From assembly GCA_963573385.1 (NCBI GenBank), contig CAUYLG010017860.1:1-64000 (forward strand): a stretch of 64,000 nt of DNA, in the 5' to 3' direction. The notes under the pieces were generated by a model. That model searched no databases, had not been told where the DNA came from, and worked only from the letters and a program-made list of their open reading frames with translations. Origin of the DNA: Cacajao melanocephalus (taxonomy: Eukaryota; Chordata; Mammalia; Primates; Pitheciidae). The translations under genes were made by a program, and so were the position numbers. This document shows, one piece after another, positions 23,150 to 38,040 of the stretch (positions within the stretch are counted from its first letter, which is position 1; each line of letters begins with the position of its first letter).

Positions 23150-24300
23150 GGTTGATTGCCCATTGCACAGTAGTGAACCAGTACACTGAAACAGCAGGAG
23201 TTGCAGGAGAGAATGAGTTTAATAGCTATAGGTCAGCCAAATGACAAGATAGGAGGAAACCTCAAATCTGCCTCTCCAGGAGGTTTTCGGATGGAGTTTT
23301 TAAGGGATCTGGACAGATGATGGGCTAAAGGCTAGTGGTCACTGATTACTTAAGAAGTGAAGGGTGAAGTCATGGGACAGGGAGATGAAGAAACTGCATT
23401 TCTGTGCTGAGTGGGTTCCTTAGGGAGGGCCTTCAGATTAGCTGTCCTGCTGGAATTCAGGATCTGGAAAATACCTTACACAATTCTTGAGTAGAAAGGT
23501 CCAACATCAGAGATTCTATCTATAGGAACAGTGGAGGAGCAGCTGGTCACTGTACTATAAGACTCTCAGGTAAGCAGCTGTAGAAAAGTCGGTTGAAGTG
23601 CACCAGTGCTATAATTCTTCCGATAGCCTAGTGTGTAAGTCTAGCTAGCCCCATGACGATGGTTTCAGTCCCCCCTTGACTTGTTCATTTCCTCAATCTT
23701 GAGGCAGGAGGGAATAAGACAGTGACCACTCTGGCTGCTTCCTGCTGACAAAGGACACAGATGGCAGGAGGGAGGGGTATCTCAATCAGGACTGAGGAAA
23801 TTAAACTGTAGTGGCTTGCAGACATTGCTGAGTGCCAGGTCTGGGGCCCTTACCCTGCACAATGAAAACATTAGTGCTCTCATCTAGGATTTCGACACAA
23901 AATTTAACAGAACATTGAATAGTGAGGTCAAGTATGGGCCCTATTAATAAGAGGAAAAGTCCTAATTTTAGAAGCTGATGAAGTCAGCTTGTAGAGCTAA
24001 TTAAAAGCCCTGAGGCATTCGTGAGAAAGTCCAGAGAACAAGTAGGATAATTCTGGTGTGTCTGGAGAAACCTACTGGTTTCACAAGCGTCAGGATAGCT
24101 TTTGCATTGACTTGGCTCAAAATAAAATGTCTGTACTCACAAGTGTGATGTCAGATGTTTTTTATGCTAAAGAAATTTGATTGCTTGGATTTTCTTGATA
24201 CTGTTTACATTGTGGTAAGCAGATGAATAAACTTCCATATTCAAAATTTGTCCCAGAAATTGTTTCACATATATACAAAAATCAATGCAGAGCTCAGAAG
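23150..24300 (-). mobile_element. Possible old LTR retrotransposon remnant, antisense
   Basis: The interval resembles an antisense LTR with its adjoining internal region: 'AATGAGTTTAATAGCTATAGG', a pair of GGAGG/AGATGAAG blocks, then 'GGTCTGGGGCCCTTACCCTGC' near 23840. I cannot name the family, and I saw no clear protein remnant or LTR pair. Treat it as tentative. Confidence 0.3.
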
Positions 24301-24376
24301 ATTTTTGGTTGTTTGTTTTTTATCATGGTAACCCTGTTTGCAAAAGCAAGGCAGTATAAGTTACACAAGAGACAAG

Positions 24377-24842
24377 TGTGGTAGGCAGGGTGATGTGCCA
24401 ACCTCCGCCAACCCCCCCCAGGATGTCTGCATCCTACTCCTGGCAACCCGTGACTATGTTACCTTATGTGACAAAAGAGACTTTACAGGTGTGATTAAGT
24501 CAAGGTTCTTGAGGATATTATCCTGGAATATTCAGATAGACCCAATGTAACCTAAAGGAAAGAGGGAGGCAGGAGAGGTAGAGAGGAAGACGTGATGACA
24601 AAAGCAAAGTTGGAGTGATATAGCCATGGCCAGAGCCAAGGAATGCAGGCCGCCTAAGTGAGATGGAAAAAGCAAACAATGTTCTTCCCTGAAGCTTCCA
24701 GAAGAAACGTAACCCTTGATTTTAGCCTCATAACACCCGTTTTGGAATTCCAAACACCAGAACTATAAAATAATTAATTCATGTTGATTTAAGCCAGTAA
24801 ATTTGTAGTAACTTGATACAGCAGTGTAGGAAATGAATACAC
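24377..24842 (+). mobile_element. MLT1-type MaLR solo LTR
   Basis: Nearly full length. It begins TGTGGTAGGCAG and follows 'AGGATGTCTGCATCCTA', 'ATGTTACCTTATGTGAC', 'AAGAGACTTTACAGGTGTGATTAAG', 'TTATCCTGGAATATTC' and 'CCAAGGAATGCAGGC'. It ends with the 'TTTAAGCCAGTAAATTTGTAG' block and 'AATGAATACAC'. No internal MaLR sequence is attached. Confidence 0.82.
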
Positions 24843-25933
24843 CAAGATTTGCAGGTAGAGTCTGTGTGGAGGAGAATCACATGCATCACAGTGAATTTGC
24901 CTAGACTCAAGTCTCATTAGTGGTGGAGCGGAAAGAGGAAGGGCCGGGAGAGTGGGAGAAAAAAGGAAAGACAGATTGTTTTGTGAAAAGTCTTAGGCTA
25001 GCTGGAACTCCAGGCCTACTTTTTATTTTTTCTGTTTCTCTAATTTGAGTGGAATATTCCCTCTTTCTGTATTTCTTCCTTATGTTGCTTGACCTCTCCC
25101 TCAAAAGATAGATATGCAATGTTTTTATTCAAGTAGTATTAAAATTCATCTAGGATGTCTCAAGTTTACAGAAAGGATCAAAAGTAAAGACTACCTGTGA
25201 AACTTTCTTCAGCTAATTAGGAAACAGGTCAAATTGGCCTCAAAGTGACTCCTAATTAAAATAATTTTTCTAGTTGAATATTTTTGCTTTGTCTTCTTTA
25301 ATGATTATTTTAAAATACAGACTTCCAGAGAAGAATAGCAAAACCACAAATATACCTTCAGCTCTCAAATTTTTATTTAAATGATGAACAGAAGTGAAAA
25401 TGGAGACAAACCTCCCTGAGCATTGGGAATGTCATGCACATATTGGAAACCTCAGGGAATAGAGTTAACAGGAAGTAATGCAAATCAGATTCCTTTCCTG
25501 AGAAGGAGCAGCTGCCTGGGAAGTAATCAGAGAAGATGCTAATCAAATCCTGCTATGATCTCTTGATTCAGAGAATGAGAGCTAGGGTGAGAAAAGACCA
25601 CTGGGCATGCAGAGCCCTCTGCCACCTGGAAGTCACTGGGTGCCCCTGTAGGCCACATGTGTTGGGGTGGCGAGAACAGGAAAGGAGCATAGTCTTCTGC
25701 CATGGCCTATTCCTGGGACTGGACTATGCTAAAGAGAAAAGCTAATTACCAGGACAGCTTGTGTCCACCTTTGTGTTTTTTCAAATACAGGGAAGAAATA
25801 TCAAAGTAGTCTAGAGTTATAAATTAACCATCTATCCACTTCCTTAGGTTTGCCGAGTCTGTATAAACCAGTACAGACAGTAAATATCATCTTTTTTTAA
25901 AAATTCTGGATTTAAAAATTTCAGGAAGGTGCT
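24843..25933. other. Single-copy DNA, no gene seen
   Basis: No recognised repeat. Frames of about 70 codons at 24907-25119 (-) and 25536-25745 (+) have no recognisable product. Confidence 0.45.
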
Positions 25934-26291
25934 TGATATAGTTTGCCTGTATTGCCATCCAAATCTCATCTTGAATTGCAGCTCTTATAATTTCTACGTG
26001 TCATGGGAAGGACTTGGTGCAGGGGTAATTTAATCATCGGTGTGGGTCTTGTTCTTGTGATAGTGAATAAGTCTCCTGGAGATATGATGGTTTTATAAAG
26101 GGGAATTCCTCTGCACATGCTCTCTTGCCTGCCACCATGTAAGATGTGACTTTGCTCCTCATTTGCCGTCCACCATGGTTGTGAGGCCTCCCCAGCCATG
26201 TGGAACTGTGAGTCCATCAAATCTCTTTTTCTTTATAAATTGCCCAGTCTTGGGTATGTCTTTATTAACAGTGTGAGAACAGACTAATATA
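25934..26291 (+). mobile_element. THE1-type MaLR solo LTR
   Basis: It starts TGATATAGTTTGCC and contains 'CCAAATCTCATCTTGAATTG', 'GTTCTTGTGATAGTGAATAAG', 'GATGGTTTTATAAAGGGG', 'TGAGGCCTCCCCAGCCATGTG' and the polyadenylation-type region ending 'GAACAGACTAATATA'. The flanks carry a perfect 5-bp duplication GTGCT at 25929-25933 and 26292-26296. Confidence 0.92.
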
Positions 26292-26775
26292 GTGCTTATT
26301 CCTTGAAATGGATATAACTAATGTTTAACCCTAAACTAATATATAATGATGAACAAATAAAAAATAACTTTATGCAAAGATATTGTCTGTCAACCAGAAG
26401 AAAAATTCTCTAGGAAACCAGAGAAACTTGTTGCCAGGAATAAGAGAAAAGTTTAGAGAACCTCTCATTTTCAATTCTAAATGATTGAAGAGGACATTTT
26501 ATCTTTGAATCAAGCTCCAGCATTTATGAATATTGCTCAGGGGAGTCAGCATAAAGAATAAAAATATATATTGGCTGATTGAGGGATTATAAACAATACA
26601 GGTGGAGTATAAAAGATGAGCTTTTGTAAAAATCATGTTGGAAAAATAGTAGACATGAAAAATTTAAAAGTTACATGGAAAAGATAAAAAGAAGAAAGTG
26701 AAAAATAAAAGTTAATTTTTCCTAGTTGCCTACAGTTTGTTGATATATCTGAAAACTCTTAAAAGTTACTGTCCT

Positions 26776-27934
<1,159 letters not shown>

Positions 27935-28045
27935 CTTTGAGGACATCTGCAAGCTGATCTACATAACTTGCCCAAGTTTGCACAAGCAGGTAAGTTTTAG
28001 AGCTGAGATTTGACCCCAGTTAGTATGAACACAGAATCTGGTTTT
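27935..28045 (-). mobile_element. MIR-type SINE, antisense
   Basis: 'ACTTGCCCAAGTTTGCACAAGCAGG', 'AGTTTTAGAGCTGAGATTTGACCCCAG' and the following block match the reverse complement of the MIR core. Edges are approximate. Confidence 0.65.
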
Positions 28046-28639
28046 GTTTTTTTTTTAATGTTAAGAATGCTGCTTTTTATTGATTAGGCATTCAACAATA
28101 CAACAACAGTATTTAGTCTATCAGTTTATATTCAGAGCTTTACTAGGTTTTTTTCCATTGGATTCTCTTGACTCTACTAACATTTTAGGATACCTGATCC
28201 CAGAGAAGTTCAAAGAAAACTCAAGTGAGAATTCCATTACTCCCCAGTTCCTTGTAATTAAATAAGTTAAATTATAGCAACATATGTTAATATTATAAAA
28301 TTTTAATCCCCTAAAATTGGAATTGGGTCTGGTCTCACTGACACACTTCACTTTTTGTGCTATTCACAAACATCTCAATGCTATTGTTTTTCCTATTTTT
28401 CTTAAAACCTGTATTTTTAAGTAGTGGACTGCCCTGACTCACGGCACCCTGTGTAGGTGCTGGAGAGCAGCCCATCTGCCAGAAGTATTCACTGTGCAGG
28501 AGGCATCAGTCAATGTGTGTGACAGAGACATAGGAGGACATGGGGAAATCAATTACAAGGTTAGAATAGCTTTATTTGATAACAACAATAATTCATTTAA
28601 ACATACCATAAAACTTTCAATTCAAAAGCACAACATTTT
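28046..28639. other. Single-copy DNA, no gene seen
   Basis: No repeat or gene recognised. Confidence 0.45.
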
Positions 28640-28945
28640 CACATATTAGGATGGCTAGAATCAAAAGGCCAGATAATAACGAGTGTTGATGAGGATGTGG
28701 AGAAATTTGAACTCTCATGTACTGCTGGTGGGAATGCAAAATGTGCAGCTGGAGACAGTCTGGAAGTGATTCAAGTGGTTGCATATGGAGTTCCCATATG
28801 ATCCAGCAATTCTACTTCTATGTATCTACCCAAGATAAATGAAAACATATGTCTTCAAAAAAACTTGTACATAAATGTTTATAGAAGCATCCTTTACAAT
28901 AACCAAAAAACAAAAACCCATATTTCCAACAACCATTTTTTAAAA
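28640..28945 (+). mobile_element. Old LINE-1 (L1M type), ORF2 C-terminal fragment
   Basis: The sense-strand landmarks 'GATAATAACGAGTGTTGATGAGG', 'ACTGCTGGTGGGAATGCAAAATG', 'CCATATGATCCAGCAATTCTACTTC' and 'TGTTTATAGAAGCATCC' follow the last part of ORF2. No 3' end is attached. Confidence 0.85.
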
Positions 28946-29464
28946 TCCTAAGAAAAATATTAAGATAGATGCTAATATATAATATGAAATGCACTTGTTC
29001 TAGTTGAAGAAAATGTTACAGCTTTGATGAGGGACCTAGAAAAAATGACAAAAGGGATGTGTATTTATGTAAACAGATTTTTGTGCTGGGCATATGGATA
29101 ATGTGTTGGAGAATTCAATATTATAAACGTATTAAGTCATCCCACATTTTCTTTAATTTAGGCAAATTATTTAATTTCAATAGAAATATCGTCTTTCCCC
29201 TTTTTGTATTTGTTAATAGGATTCTAAAGATTACTTCCAATTTTGAGGCCAATGAGAATTGTCTTGACATTTTATAAAGAATAGAGACTTACTTTACCAC
29301 ATATGTTATTTAATTTTAACACTTGCACAAATGTGAAAAGGCAAGTATTTTAATTAAACAGAAGGAATTGGGAACATAATTTAATAACAATTGAATTTGT
29401 ATATAAAATAACTGAGGATAGGAACAATTCTTGAATAAATTATAATAAGATATTATTAGGAAAT
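28946..29464. other. AT-rich single-copy DNA, no gene seen
   Basis: No feature recognised. A 72-codon frame at 29059-29277 (+) is unassigned. Confidence 0.4.
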
Positions 29465-29471
29465 AAAATTC

Positions 29472-29772
<301 letters not shown>

Positions 29773-29779
29773 TCAATTT

Positions 29780-30780
29780 GTCTCATACCTTATATTGAAA
29801 TAAACTACAGATGAATTTTGAAACGTAACCTACCTAAAATATAAAGCCGTAAAAGAACTGAAATGGACTACAAGTAGTTGATGTTGTTTAAGAAACAGCA
29901 TCCTAGGAACAAAGGTTGTACAAGAAATCACAAATTAATATTTTGATAGGTACAAAAATATTCTGTATATCAAAAAGCAATGTAAAATTTAAAGTGAAAT
30001 AGCAAAGAGGGAAATATGTTTGCAGTATATAAATGCTACCTATCTATGATGTATACAGAGCTTTAACAAACCACTAAGAAAAAGACAGCAAAAAAATATG
30101 TCACATATACTAGTAGTTATTTAATTAAACATCCACTTATGAAAACATTGCTATGCACAACTAATAAATTGAGTGCAAATTCACAGTTAATAAGATGTTA
30201 TCTTTTACATAGTTAGAAAAAAACTTAAAAGCATGATTAGCACTGTTGTCAAGAATGAAATAAAAGAGACATTCTTGAAAATGTTTAGTTTGTATACAGA
30301 TTTCTATAGCCATTTCAGAGAGAAATTATCCTAAGGGAATAATCAGTGATGTTAGAAGTCTACCACATAAGGATATTCGTGATTGTATTATTTATTTTTA
30401 CCAAAAATAACTAAACAAAAGCAACCTTAATAGCCCCAAATGGGGTACATGTCCAACAAATTTTGGCACATCCATTTGATTGAAAATTGTTGCCACTAAC
30501 AATCATAGTTTCAAAGCATTTAATTATATGAGAAAATGCTCATGATATGTCCAGTCCAAAACTTAATGTACGCAATTTCAGTTATTTTCTATGTGGATAC
30601 CCATACCGCCCCCCACAACACATGCACCAAATAATGTTTATAAAAACACTTTATGATGATTTTCTCTAGTTAATGTTATTATAAAAATTTCTATTTTCTT
30701 CTGAAGGTTTTAAAAATTTTTCCCAATTTTCTATAGTAAACCTATTTACTTTTATAAGTAGGAACTAGGTTATTAAAATA
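29780..30780 (+). mobile_element. Old LINE-1 (L1M type), sense, with 3' end
   Basis: The interval follows diverged ORF2 C-terminal sequence ('GCAGTATATAAATGCTACC', 'CCAAATGGGG', 'TTTTGGCACATCCATTTGATTG', 'GAAAATGCTCATGATAT'). It then enters a 3' UTR with 'TTTTCCCAATTTTCTATAGTAAAC' near 30716. Decayed throughout. Confidence 0.7.
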
Positions 30781-30839
30781 AAACCGTAAGTTTTAAATTG
30801 AAGTTATTACATTGGCATTTCCAATTAAATAATAAATAT

Positions 30840-30935
30840 GCAGTCAAAAAACATTCACTGAACAGTTACTACATCCCTAGCACAATTCCAGACACAACAT
30901 GTACAAGGAAATTTTCTGTCCTCTTGAACCTTACG
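30840..30935 (-). mobile_element. L2 3' end, antisense, short
   Basis: 'CATTCACTGAACAGTTACTACATCC' followed by 'CTTGAACCTTACG' resembles the reverse complement of the L2 tail. Confidence 0.45.
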
Positions 30936-32041
30936 TCCTGCCTCACAATCACACAAAAACGCCTCCCTCAGACTGATGCCACAAAGAGTGTGTTTGGGGG
31001 GCTCAAAGCAACTAAGTGGGGGATCATAACCCTTATGTTCTTGTGACTCAACTAACTCAATTCATTTTCTATCTATGTAAACATTGCTTACCTGTGGATG
31101 CCTTATAGGTAAGCCACAAATTTATGTCAGAGTGGTGAGGCACCTGATGGCATAACAGAAGATATGCATAGCTTAAGTCCAGACTCATTATCTTCCCTAG
31201 AACTCAGATGCTGCAATTCTGGTTTTCCAAAACTTGGCATTTCAAGTCTCTGTATCTTTAGAGAAGATTCATCACTTTTCTGCCCCACGGTTTATGCAAA
31301 TTCATTAGTAGTCTTGGATCCAAAGACATACCTACTTACAGCCAATAGGGGAAGAGATTTATTCTATCAGTTCTGTCATTTAAACAAATTCAGTCCTATC
31401 CACACTCTTTCACTCGTCTTAGATTCTAAATTTCTGGAGGATGGAGACCCTACAGGCTATTCTGAAATCTGTATAGAAACTAACTTAATCACATAAATTC
31501 TTAATAAAGACACGAATGCTTCGGGATGATTAACACTGGGTTATTCAGTATGTAGTAGGAAACTGTGCCCATTATATGATTAACGACTTACCTGGGGTGG
31601 TGTATAAATACGCTCTTACAAACATGTCTATACGAGCTTGGCTTGCTGTGATGAAAATCATGTTTCCAGACTATTTACACAAAATTAAGCTGACACTGCC
31701 AAAAAAATGAGTTACTCTTAGTTGTGAGAATGTATATCCTTTTATAGTAGCCTATGCTACTGGGGTGGGGCGGGACAAAGAATGAAGGAAGGAGAATATT
31801 GTCAGGGCTGGATTATTTCTACGTAAAAACTTATATTGAATATGTGAAGAAATGGCTTAAAGTAAACCCCATATTTAATTTGTTCTATCTTTTTCTTTCC
31901 TGAGAAAAGAGATTTTGGCTATTCTAACACTTTCACTACTTTGCTTAATTAAGACACATGTCCAGTTATTAGGAAAACTAAGAAATGTTCCAAAAATCTG
32001 CATAGAGCTCAGAAGAAAATTATCATACTGCTTCCTAAAAC
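30936..32041. other. Single-copy DNA, no gene seen
   Basis: A 110-codon frame (31164-31496, +) has no recognisable domain. No clear repeat. Confidence 0.45.
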
Positions 32042-32232
32042 CAGCAGTTTTAAACTTCCACAAGCATCATAATATTCTGCGGAACTTTTAAAAACAATTT
32101 CCTGGGTCCCATCCTCAGCAATTATAGTTTTAGTAGATTTGGCTTGAACCAAAACTTACTATTAAAACAAACAAACAAACAAAAAACCTTACAAGGGTAA
32201 TTCTGATATACCCTAAAGGCAGAGAACCACCA
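32042..32232 (+). mobile_element. MER5A-like hAT-Charlie DNA transposon
   Basis: Sense copy from 'CAGCAGTTTTAAACTTCCACAAGCATCA' through 'CTGGGTCCCATCCTCAGC' to 'GCAGAGAACCACCAT' (landmarks). A (CAAA)n expansion lies inside at about 32167-32182. Confidence 0.72.
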
Positions 32233-32291
32233 TCTTAAGATGTATTAATGATTCCTCAATAATTTTTAAAATCATGACAGGAAATTAGTTG

Positions 32292-32523
32292 AGCATGGGC
32301 AACATGGCAAGATGCTGTCTGTACAAAAAAATTAAAAATTAGTCAAATGTGGTGGTGCACACCTATAGTCCCAGGTACCTCAGGAGGCTAAGGTGAGGAG
32401 GATCACTTGAGCCCAGGAGGCTGAGGATGCAGTGAACCATGATTGCACAACTGAAATCCAGCCTGAGTGACAGGGTGAGACCCTGTTCCAAAAACAAAAC
32501 AAAACAACAACAGAAAAACCAGA
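32292..32523 (+). mobile_element. 5'-truncated AluJ-like element
   Basis: It begins in the left arm at 'AGCATGGGCAACATGGCAAG' and continues through the linker and right arm to an A/C-rich tail. Divergence fits an old AluJ. Perfect 10-bp target duplication AAATTAGTTG lies at 32282-32291 and 32524-32533, so the truncation happened at insertion. Confidence 0.92.
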
Positions 32524-32564
32524 AAATTAGTTGTTCATATAACAAAGTTTTTAATAACCTAGAT

Positions 32565-32780
32565 ATATCAATTTAATTCAATTCAGCCAGTATTTATGAA
32601 GTATCCATTATGTACAAGTCATTTTGCTTTAATTGGGAGAATACAAAGACATGCTAAAAAATAAAACAAAACAAACCTATTCCACAATTACATAAATAAT
32701 TAAACTTCAAGGGAGAATCTATAGAATCTACAAGATTTGGAAAAGGTGCTATCCTCTTAGCATCTTGTGAAGTTTGGAAG
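32565..32780 (-). mobile_element. Probable L2, antisense
   Basis: 'CAGCCAGTATTTATGAAGTATCC' and 'GGGAGAATACAAAGACATG' resemble the reverse complement of an L2 3' region. Highly decayed. Confidence 0.4.
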
Positions 32781-33136
32781 AGGGAGAGATCTTATCAATC
32801 CCATAAAATTATGAAAATCGTATTAAATATAGAGTTTTTGAGACAGACATTGAGAGATTGATGGGGATGTGACAAGCTGAACTGCTGAGCAGGACAGGGA
32901 AGGCCACTACTGAAGTAGGGAATGGAAAATATGGGGCAAACTGGCTGGAGCATAAATAGAAAAGATAAAGTGAGAAAGTTCTTTTGGAAAATCAATTCTA
33001 TAGGCAACAACTCAGTCTAACAAAAATAAAATAATTCCGTTACAACCATAGAACTTAATAAAAACTCATTTTCAAAGAACGCTTTAAAAAAAGAATACCA
33101 ATGGAATAAATTAGGGGAAAAAATTAGGTTGTAATG

Positions 33137-33488
33137 TGATATAGTTTGATTCTGTATTCCCACCCAAATCTCATGTTGAATTATAATTCTCAGCGGTGAC
33201 TGAATCATGGGGGTGGATTTACCCCTTGCTGTTCTTGTGATATGAATGAGTTCTCACGAGATCTGGAAGTTTGTGGCACTTCCCCCTTCACACTCTCTCT
33301 CTCCTGTTCCCGTGTGAAGATGTGCTTGCTTCCCTTTTGCCTTCTGCCATGATTGCAAGTTTCCCGAGGCCTCTCCGGCCATGCCTCCTATACAGCCTAT
33401 GGAACTGTGAGTCAATTAAACTTATTTTCTTCATAAATGACCCAATCTTAGGCAGTTCTTTATAGCAATGTGAGAATGGACAAACACA
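33137..33488 (+). mobile_element. MST/THE1-type MaLR solo LTR
   Basis: Starts TGATATAGTTTGATTCTG and ends GAATGGACAAACACA. It contains 'CCCAAATCTCATGTTGAATT', 'ATGAGTTCTCACGAGATCTGG', 'GTGGCACTTCCCCC' and 'AACTGTGAGTCAATTAAACTT'. No clear flanking duplication was found. No internal region attached. Confidence 0.9.
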
Positions 33489-34339
33489 CGGTGTTAAAGA
33501 AATAAAATAGGGCACAAAACAACAATATTAAAATCACATATGTCAGAAACTATAATAAACAGAACACCATGCCTGAAATTTAATTATTAAAATAAGGCAT
33601 AAGCATTAGTGCAGAGGATAAATATAAAAAATTAAAACATTTAAATAAATTATGCCATATTTCATTAAATCAAAGGTGCCGTTAATGGTAAGTCATGCTG
33701 TTATTCAATGTACCACTCAAAAACAAATAGTGCTACAATTGCACTATAATGTAATGTTGTCTTATTTCTTAGAATTTTTATATTTACCAAAGGAGCTTAT
33801 TTAATCTTAAATACAGATTATTTTATACACGTAGCATTTTGGTGTACACAAAAATGGATACTAAAAATACAATAAATTAGTTAAGACAGTCCTAGTTCTT
33901 CACATTGTATCCAATTGTTCTAAATCACCTTTCAACTCAGAGTTATTGATATTTGTGTTTTTTTCATTAAATATCTCAATAATGGCAACATAATAGCACA
34001 TCGTCATTTAATTGTGGCTACTATAGCTTAGTCAGAAAATACAGCATTGAGTCATTCCCCCATTGATAAATATTTGTTTCAAAGATAATCCAACATACAA
34101 ATGATGTGCCTGAATAAAAATTAAAAGAATGAATTTTTGAAGGTGTATTCAAAATTGTAAGAGAAAGATATCCATGGAATGTTATACTCTGTTTCCAAAA
34201 CATATATATATACATATATATATATGCACATACACATATATTTATAGTTATATATATTTACACATACATATACAAAATTTAGGTATGAGAGAAGTGCTTA
34301 TTAAGATATTACATTTCAAAAATAGACTATGTAGTGCAT
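33489..34339. other. AT-rich single-copy DNA with TA-rich stretch
   Basis: No gene. A TATA/CATA-rich simple stretch spans about 34201-34262. The part 33660-33900 may be an old repeat that I cannot name. Confidence 0.45.
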
Positions 34340-34540
34340 GATGTAAACAAATGGGGCTGAGAGTCAAACTGCCCAAGTTCAGATCAGTCTTTCCGGTTAC
34401 CGTCTGTGTCCTCCCAGGCAATCTCTGTTACCTCTCTGGGGTAGAAATAGTACACCATTGATAGGGTTGTAATCCAGATTAAACAACTATCAGTAAATGT
34501 GTTCAGTAACTGTTAGGTACCTGTATCGGCATTCAGAGAG
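34340..34540 (+). mobile_element. MIR SINE
   Basis: 'GGGGCTGAGAGTCAAACTGCCCAAGTTCAGATC', 'CTGTTACCTCTCTGGGGTAG' and 'AGGGTTGTAATCCAGATTAAA' follow MIR in sense orientation (landmarks only). Confidence 0.7.
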
Positions 34541-34544
34541 TTTC

Positions 34545-35170
34545 ACTCTGGCCAACATGGAGTAATAGGAACTGGATTTACTCTCCCACCTGAAACTAGA
34601 AAATTGGGCCACCTGTATGAAACTAAGGTTTTTAGGACATTAAACATGAGGCAACAAACCTTAAAGATCCCTGAGAGACAAGTAAGAAGTGAGGTGAATT
34701 CTGCTGTTGCTACATTTTTTTAACCTGGAGAACGTTTCCAGGCTGTAGGGTAGGTGGGAGACCCCAGACAGAGCCCAGTGGTTTCCAGAGTTGAGCTGAT
34801 GGAGATGGGAGTCTATGAAGGCTCAGAGAAAAGGACTGGAGAAGAGAGAGCTTCACAGACAGTAAGATCTGAAGATTTGCAGAGGGTTCCTTCAGACTTC
34901 AGCTGAGTACAGATCAACATGTGCTTGTAAAGAAGCCACCTGAGGCCAGGGAGAGAATCACCTAAAAGAATTAAAATAACTTCTGAGATTCACACAAAGT
35001 CAGAAACTCTTCCTGTTCCCAAGAGCCAGACTGGGAAAACTCATAACTCATGGGACATGGGGTAGAGTAGTGAGATAGTTTGTCACACGAAAGAATTAGC
35101 TCTAGACCCAGTGCTGCTCGGTCCAGCCTGACAAAGTTTAGAAGAAGACTGGAACCCCTTGGAACGTGTG
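34545..35170 (+). mobile_element. Possible old L1 5'-region fragment
   Basis: 'GGCCAACATGGAGTAATAGGAACTGG' with 'TTTACTCTCCCACC' resembles the 5' untranslated region of mammalian-wide L1M elements. The rest is too diverged for certainty. Confidence 0.35.
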
Positions 35171-35174
35171 TGAT

Positions 35175-35358
35175 CAAATCTTTTGCCTATTTTTTTTCAG
35201 TTGGGTGTTTTGTTTTTTATTATTGAGTGTTAAAGATCTTTATCAGATATGTGGTTTGCAAATACTTTCTTCCAATGCATAGTTTTGTATTTTCATTCTC
35301 TAAACAATGTCTTTCAAAGAGCAAAAACTCTTATTTTGATAAATTTCAATTTATTAAT
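35175..35358 (-). mobile_element. Old LINE-1, inverted 5' segment
   Basis: On the plus strand 'TTTTGCCTATTTTTTTTCAGTTGGG', 'TTATCAGATATGTGGTTTGC' and 'TTGATAAATTTCAATTTATT' are the reverse complement of a mid-to-late ORF2 stretch. It lies directly against the sense 3' segment that follows. Confidence 0.75.
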
Positions 35359-36192
<834 letters not shown>

Positions 36193-36389
36193 TTTGTTAC
36201 TCAGCCATGTAAGCATAAAAACCAAATACAAAGAAAAAAAGTCAAGCTAACTTCAGGTTCCTCCATTGCCATATAATTTTATTTTATTCATCTAGTGATT
36301 TTAAAAAGGCCATTGACAGACTTTAGTATATCAGAACCTGGAGCATACAGCATCTGTGATACCTTTTTTTAACTAAGAAGTAAGTAATT

Positions 36390-37904
<1,515 letters not shown>

Positions 37905-38040
37905 AAACAAGAGATGGAGGTCTCGCTGTGTTACCCAGACTGGAGTGCAGTGGCTTTTCACAGGCACAATCATAGTGTACTACAGCCTGAAACTCCAAGG
38001 CTCAAGAATCCTCTTGCCTCGGCCTCCCAAGTAGCTGAGA
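37905..38040 (-). mobile_element. Alu left-monomer (FLAM/AluJ-like), antisense
   Basis: 'GAGATGGAGGTCTCGCTGTG', 'CAGACTGGAGTGCAGTGGC', 'CTCAAGAATCCTCTTGCCTC' and 'GGCCTCCCAAGTAGCTGAGA' form an antisense Alu arm. The frame 37692-38081 (+, 129 codons) runs into this Alu and is not a gene. Confidence 0.85.

Noticed and set aside
33137..33488. Complete endogenous retroviral element
   Set aside because: Only a solo LTR is present; no internal gag or pol sequence adjoins it. The same holds for the LTRs at 25934 and 61359.
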